Positions 6,068 to 10,368 of a stretch of DNA of 10,368 nucleotides are shown here, piece after piece. The notes below the pieces were generated by a model. It made no database searches, was not told where the DNA came from, and saw nothing but the letters and a program-made list of their open reading frames with translations. Made by a program: the position numbers and the translations under genes. Every line of letters starts with the position of its first letter. The stretch's first letter is position 1. The stretch is from an uncultured Flavihumibacter sp. (GTDB taxonomy: Bacteria > Bacteroidota > Bacteroidia > Chitinophagales > Chitinophagaceae), in the NCBI GenBank assembly GCA_946481605.1, contig CAMLPA010000088.1, forward strand, positions 1 through 10,368, given 5' to 3'.

Positions 6068-8221
6068 ATGAAAAATTTGATCAGGGTTTTTGGTGTTTTG
6101 TTGTTGCTGATAGAAGGAATAGCCGCTTCGGCACAACAACAGATCGCGATAGAAACAGAAAAAATCAGCCTGATATTCACCGTGGGTGATCATGGAAGAT
6201 TGTACCAGTCGTACCTGGGGAATAAATTGTCTCCGGCATCAAAAGCATTGCTTGCTCCGGGGCATGGCGAAGCCTACGTGCCATCAGGAGGAGATAATCT
6301 TTTTGAGCCTGCGGTAAGAATGATTCATGCCGATGGCAATCCTTCATTGGAACTGGTGTACGAATCGCATACCGTTAAAAATGAAAGCGGGTGCACCACC
6401 ACGAGTATCTTGCTGAAGGATATGGTGTACCCGGTGAAAGTGGTATTGCATTTCAGCGCTTTCAGCAAAGAGAATGTGCTGAAGGAATGGGTGGAAATTT
6501 CTCACACAGAAAAATCGCCCGTTCAGCTTACGCATTTCGCTTCTTCGATGTTGCATTTCAAAGCGGACGATTACTGGCTCACGCAATTTCATGGCGACTG
6601 GGCAGAGGAAATGCACGTAGCAGAAACAAAACTTACCAGCGGCATCAAGATCATCGACAGTAAACTCGGTACCCGCGCCAATATGTACCAGACCCCGGCA
6701 TTTGCGCTTGCTACCAACGGGCCCGCCACGGAAGAGGAAGGAGAAGTGTTGCTGGGCACGCTGGCCTGGACAGGTAATTTTCAGTTCGCGTTTGAAGTGG
6801 ATGAAAAGCAACAACTGCGCATAGTTTCAGGAATGAATCCTTTCGCATCCGAATACACACTGGAACCCAAAAAAACTTTTACCACACCTGCATTTATTTT
6901 TACTTACAGCAATACCGGAAAGGGACAGGCTTCCCGCAACCTCCATGCCTGGGGCAGAAACTACGGGGTGCTGAATGGCAGCAAAGAAAGGATGACCCTG
7001 CTCAACAACTGGGAAGCCACACAATTTGATTTCGATGAAAAGAAACTCACCGCTTTGTTCGGTGAAGCCAAAGAGCTGGGGGTGGATATGTTCCTGCTCG
7101 ACGATGGCTGGTTCGGCAATAAATATCCCCGTCACAGCGACAATGCCGGTCTGGGCGATTGGGATGCCAATAAGAAAATACTCCCGAATGGCGTGGGTGC
7201 ATTGGTAAAAGCTGCCAATGAAAAAGGGGTGAAATTCGGCATCTGGATAGAACCGGAAATGGTGAACCCGAAAAGCGAATTGTATGAGAAACATCCAGAC
7301 TGGGTACTGAAACTGCCTAACAGGAAAGAACATTATTTCCGGAACCAACTGGTGCTTGACCTGGTGAATCCGCAGGTGCAGGACTTCGTTTATAAACTCG
7401 TGGATGATTTACTTACCATTAATCCCGGCATCGCCTACATCAAATGGGATTGCAACAGGATGATGACGAACACCTATTCTCCCTTTCTGAAAAACAAACA
7501 GTCGCAGGTGTACATCGATTATGTGAAAGGCTTCTATGCGGTAATGGAAAGAATCAGGAAAAAGTATCCCACGTTGCCCATTATGTTGTGCTCCGGTGGT
7601 GGCGGCAGAACAGATTATGGGGCGCTTCAGTATTTTACGGAGTTCTGGCCCAGCGATAACACAGATGGTGTGGAACGCATCTTCATACAATGGGGCTACT
7701 CTTATTTCTTCCCTGCGAATACCATCGCTGCGCACATCACCTCGTGGGGCAAACAGCCCTTGAAATTCAGGACCGACGTGGCGATGATGGGCCGGTTGGG
7801 CTACGATATCAACCTGGCGCACCTTTCTGAAACGGACGTCGCTTTCAGCAAAGCCGCTGTAAAGAAATACAAAGAACTGAGTTCCGTGATAGGGCAGGGA
7901 GATTTGTTCCGGCTGATAGCGCCTACTATGGATGGCAGGGCCGCGCTCATGTATGTTGACAGCCTGAAACAAAAGGCGGTACTCTTCGCTTATACGCTTC
8001 ATCCAAGATATGGAGAGAACTGGTCCGCGGTAAAACTCAAAGGGCTTGACCCCCTAAAGAAATATGCGGTAAATGAAACCAATATTTACCCCGGAACAAA
8101 TCCTTCCCTGGCAGAAAATGGTAAAACATTTACCGGGGAATACCTGATGCAAAAAGGACTGATGGTGTCGCAAAGCAATGCGCTTTCCAGTGCTGTGATT
8201 GAATTAACGGAGGTGAAATAA
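6068..8221 (+). CDS. Secreted GH36 alpha-galactosidase
   Basis: 717 residues, the usual size of long bacterial GH36 enzymes. A signal peptide (MKNLIRVFGVLLLLIEGIAASAQ) points to the periplasm or outside. An N-terminal beta-sandwich (about 25-300) is followed by the catalytic barrel (about 310-620) and a C-terminal beta domain. Motifs in order: FLLDDGWFG (342-350), with the Asp pair 345-346 that holds galactose; GIWIEPEMVNP (391-401); IKWDCNR with nucleophile Asp461; CSGGGGRTD (508-516); and WPSDNTDGVERI with acid/base Asp530. These are the standard GH36 positions. It should release terminal alpha-galactose from melibiose, raffinose-type sugars or galactomannan side chains, feeding the upstream symporter. 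Many GH36 enzymes are cytoplasmic, so export is worth noting. It is third in the operon, 18 bases before the next gene, and shows no lipobox. Confidence 0.93.
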   Translation: MKNLIRVFGVLLLLIEGIAASAQQQIAIETEKISLIFTVGDHGRLYQSYLGNKLSPASKALLAPGHGEAYVPSGGDNLFEPAVRMIHADGNPSLELVYESHTVKNESGCTTTSILLKDMVYPVKVVLHFSAFSKENVLKEWVEISHTEKSPVQLTHFASSMLHFKADDYWLTQFHGDWAEEMHVAETKLTSGIKIIDSKLGTRANMYQTPAFALATNGPATEEEGEVLLGTLAWTGNFQFAFEVDEKQQLRIVSGMNPFASEYTLEPKKTFTTPAFIFTYSNTGKGQASRNLHAWGRNYGVLNGSKERMTLLNNWEATQFDFDEKKLTALFGEAKELGVDMFLLDDGWFGNKYPRHSDNAGLGDWDANKKILPNGVGALVKAANEKGVKFGIWIEPEMVNPKSELYEKHPDWVLKLPNRKEHYFRNQLVLDLVNPQVQDFVYKLVDDLLTINPGIAYIKWDCNRMMTNTYSPFLKNKQSQVYIDYVKGFYAVMERIRKKYPTLPIMLCSGGGGRTDYGALQYFTEFWPSDNTDGVERIFIQWGYSYFFPANTIAAHITSWGKQPLKFRTDVAMMGRLGYDINLAHLSETDVAFSKAAVKKYKELSSVIGQGDLFRLIAPTMDGRAALMYVDSLKQKAVLFAYTLHPRYGENWSAVKLKGLDPLKKYAVNETNIYPGTNPSLAENGKTFTGEYLMQKGLMVSQSNALSSAVIELTEVK

Positions 8222-8239
8222 ATTTTCTTAACCGGGAAA

Positions 8240-10303
8240 ATGAGTAACATGAAGAAAGTTTTTTGTTGGAAAAGCCTTGCGCCTGCGCTGTGGATGGTCT
8301 GTCTGTTGATGCCGGCATTCGCGAACGCTTCCGATGGCAGGAAGGATTCGGTATTAATGATGCCGTTCGGAAAGAGCAGTTATATCCGTTACGCACTGGA
8401 ACGTGGTACTTACGATGTTTATGTAAAAGGACAAGCGGTATTGCTGAATGTGTATGCGCAATACAACGGAGCAGACAGTGGTGATAGCCGGAAACTTTCA
8501 TTCAATTCCTGTGCCGTTACAACGCTGAAAGATGCTTTTGGAAAAGGGAAAAGATTCATGGTGGAACGTGGTAACGGTTCAGCACGAATGCAACAGTTTT
8601 TCTACCTATATCCCGGAAAAGATTATTTTCTGGTACAGGTGAACAAATACGCTGCAGATGCGGGAGCGAACCATATTTCACCCATCGCTGGCGCTACTGC
8701 TGTCGTACCGGAAGGCGGTGAGCGCAGGGCGCTGTTTGTGCCTTTTGACAATGATATGTGGGTGCGCTACAATGCATATACACTGGAAGGCGCTCATTAC
8801 ACAAGCAGTGAAGTAACGGCCTTGTACAACAATGTGAGTCGTGAAGGAATGGTGATTGGTTCCATACAACATGAAGTATGGAAATCGGGTGTGCAGGTGA
8901 AACACCTTTCAGGGAGCCAGGTTGCCGTTAGCGCCTTCGGCGGTTACACGGATAGCGTTGTTACGCACGATAGAAATCCGCATGGAATGGTTGGTAGCAA
9001 CGATACGGTGTGTCATTCTCCCAAAATGATGGTGGGCTTTTTTGCCGATTGGAGAGAAGGAATGGAGACCTACGCAAAACTGAACCTGCTGGCCGAGCCG
9101 CCGGTTGTTTTTAAATGGAAAAAAGCCACACCAATGGGGTGGAACAGTTGGGGCGCCATTCAGACCAATATATCGCTTGACAATGCAAAGAAGGTGGTCG
9201 ATTTTTTTGCAGACTCCTGCAAGGCCTTCCGCAACGCAGACAGTACTTTATACATTGATATAGATTCCTATTGGGACAACCTCACGGGTGGCATGACCGG
9301 CGACTTCTCCGCGTTGGCGGCATTCTCCGCTTATTGCAAACAGAAAGGATTGCAGCCTGGTATTTACTGGGCGCCGTTCGCCGACTGGAGCAAAACACCA
9401 CGCAATATGGAAGTGGGTCCTTACCAGTATGAAGAAACCTGGTTGAAAGCGAAAGGCGCACCAATGGATATTGACGGTGCACGGGCCATGGATCCCACAC
9501 ATCCCGGCACCCAACAACGTATGGCTTATTTGCTGAACCGCTTTAAAGAAGCGGGTTTCACCATGATAAAAGTGGACTTCCTGGGCCATGGTGCGTTGGA
9601 AGCCGACCACTTCGCTGATCCGTCGGTTACAACAGGTATGCAGGCTTACAAAGTGGGCATGGCTTTTATGGACAGCGTACTGGACGGCTCCATGTTATTG
9701 TATGCCGCCATTTCTCCCAATATAGCCACCGCCCGTTACGTACACATGCGGCGCGTGGCCTGCGATGCATTCAGCGCCATCGACAATACGGAATATACAT
9801 TGAACAGTACGGGTTATGGTTGGTGGCAGAGTAGTCTTTACGATTTTATTGATGGTGACCATGTTGTTTTCGGAAAGGAGAAAGAAGGTGCCAACCGGGC
9901 ACGACTCGCTTCCGCTATCGTGACCGGAACACTGATTACCGGGGATGATTTCTCCCAACACGGCCAATGGACCGGCACCGCAAAAAACTTATTGCAGCAA
10001 AAAGAATTGCTCCACATTATGAAAGATGGAAAGAGCTTCCGCCCGGTAGAAGCGAATAAAGGTAGTAAAGGCGTGGAACTCTTTGTAAAAAAGCAGGGAA
10101 AGCATACTTATATCGCGGCATTTAATTTCGGAAAGGAGAAAAAAACATTCCGTTTCTCCCCGGAAAGGATCGGGCTGAAACGGGGAAGCCGGTTTGTGCT
10201 TCAATCCCTTTTTTCAGGAGCGGTTACGCCATTGGAGCAGGAATTGTCTTTTGAAGTGATGCCCGAAGATGCCGCAATTTATCAAATCATTCAGCGGAAT
10301 TGA
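8240..10303 (+). CDS. Secreted clan GH-D glycosidase, GH27/GH36-like (putative alpha-galactosidase)
   Basis: 687 residues from ATG 8240; ATG 8249 (MKKVFCW) is an alternative. The signal peptide ends near ANA-S at about 30. Residues about 35-290 are a beta-rich domain of unknown type. The barrel starts at TPMGWNSWG (297-305), the GH27-like opening. It continues with LYIDIDSYWDNL (337-348), GIYWAPFADW (374-383), a DPTHPGT segment at 418-424, IKVDFLGHG with likely nucleophile Asp446, and RRVACDAFS, where Arg505-x-x-x-Asp509 fits the acid/base motif. A C-terminal beta domain follows. In GH27 the second segment is normally IDDCW; here it reads IDSYW, so the second galactose-binding Asp is Ser343. 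Substrate preference may differ from the GH36 neighbour. As last gene of the operon it probably handles a complementary galactoside linkage. I am sure of the clan, less of the family and specificity. Confidence 0.75.
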   Translation: MSNMKKVFCWKSLAPALWMVCLLMPAFANASDGRKDSVLMMPFGKSSYIRYALERGTYDVYVKGQAVLLNVYAQYNGADSGDSRKLSFNSCAVTTLKDAFGKGKRFMVERGNGSARMQQFFYLYPGKDYFLVQVNKYAADAGANHISPIAGATAVVPEGGERRALFVPFDNDMWVRYNAYTLEGAHYTSSEVTALYNNVSREGMVIGSIQHEVWKSGVQVKHLSGSQVAVSAFGGYTDSVVTHDRNPHGMVGSNDTVCHSPKMMVGFFADWREGMETYAKLNLLAEPPVVFKWKKATPMGWNSWGAIQTNISLDNAKKVVDFFADSCKAFRNADSTLYIDIDSYWDNLTGGMTGDFSALAAFSAYCKQKGLQPGIYWAPFADWSKTPRNMEVGPYQYEETWLKAKGAPMDIDGARAMDPTHPGTQQRMAYLLNRFKEAGFTMIKVDFLGHGALEADHFADPSVTTGMQAYKVGMAFMDSVLDGSMLLYAAISPNIATARYVHMRRVACDAFSAIDNTEYTLNSTGYGWWQSSLYDFIDGDHVVFGKEKEGANRARLASAIVTGTLITGDDFSQHGQWTGTAKNLLQQKELLHIMKDGKSFRPVEANKGSKGVELFVKKQGKHTYIAAFNFGKEKKTFRFSPERIGLKRGSRFVLQSLFSGAVTPLEQELSFEVMPEDAAIYQIIQRN

Positions 10304-10306
10304 CAA

Positions 10307-10334
10307 CTGCCTATAAAGCAGGAATATTTTTTTT
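10307..10334 (+). terminator. Weak terminator candidate after the operon
   Basis: CTGC (10307-10310) can pair with GCAG (10318-10321) around a 7-base loop, followed by GAATA and eight T (10327-10334). The 4-bp stem is too short for a convincing intrinsic terminator. Only the T run and the position just after the last stop support it, and the T run may instead serve the next promoter. Confidence 0.25.
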
Positions 10335-10361
10335 GCAAAGCGCTGAAAAAAGATATATTTG
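10332..10361 (+). promoter_or_regulatory. Bacteroidota-type promoter for a gene beyond the window
   Basis: TTTG (10332-10335) and TATATTTG (10354-10361) match the -33 (TTTG) and -7 (TAnnTTTG) elements, with 18 bases between them. This is the most complete promoter in the window. Transcription would start near the right edge and run outward on the + strand. Confidence 0.6.
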
Positions 10362-10368
10362 TACTAGT

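Noticed and set aside
7409..8002. 197-residue minus-strand reading frame inside the GH36 gene
   Set aside because: Antisense shadow of conserved catalytic motifs, with no domain of its own.
8210..8217. GGAGGTGA resembling a Shine-Dalgarno sequence before the last gene
   Set aside because: It is inside the GH36 coding end (codons for Glu-Val) and over 20 bases from the next ATG, too far for normal use.

Overview
The window looks like chromosomal DNA of a member of the Bacteroidota, most likely a Chitinophagaceae-type soil or environmental genus. The evidence is a set of promoter candidates of the Bacteroidota form TAnnTTTG, starts without clear Shine-Dalgarno sequences, and secreted carbohydrate-active enzymes with N-terminal signal peptides. 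The genus is inference. All complete genes are on the + strand.

Left part (1-758): the last 17 codons of an unidentified gene end at 54. About 700 bases without a credible gene follow. They hold five copies of a short repeat with core TGCGAGGAACGAAGCAAT. Two copies are inverted relative to the other three, and the inner pair forms a perfect 52-bp inverted repeat (139-190 / 380-431) around a strong intrinsic terminator (268-302).

Middle (759-3393): first comes a secreted HtrA-like serine protease with a PDZ domain. It has a second trypsin-like half that lacks the catalytic His and has Cys in place of Ser. Next is a small HPP-family membrane protein with its own promoter candidate, closed by a hairpin terminator (3204-3239).

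Right part (3394-10303): a four-gene galactoside-use operon. It encodes a GntR-type regulator with a LacI-like sugar-sensing domain, a Na+/sugar symporter of the SGLT type, a GH36 alpha-galactosidase, and a second clan GH-D glycosidase related to GH27/GH36. Gaps between these genes are 18-48 bases with no terminator. Both enzymes carry signal peptides, so the simplest model is cleavage of alpha-galactosides outside the cytoplasm, Na+-driven uptake of the freed sugar, and sensing by the regulator. There is no SusC/SusD pair in the window. Upstream of the regulator, a perfect TAnnTTTG element is directly followed by a 20-bp palindrome and a (ATAGN)4 tandem array, which is a good candidate control site. 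A further promoter candidate at the right edge points to a gene starting beyond the window.

I see no phage, CRISPR, insertion sequence or RNA gene. The most unusual items are the nested inverted repeats, the protease with a decayed second protease half, the ATAG array in the operon promoter, and the atypical active-site pair of the last glycosidase.
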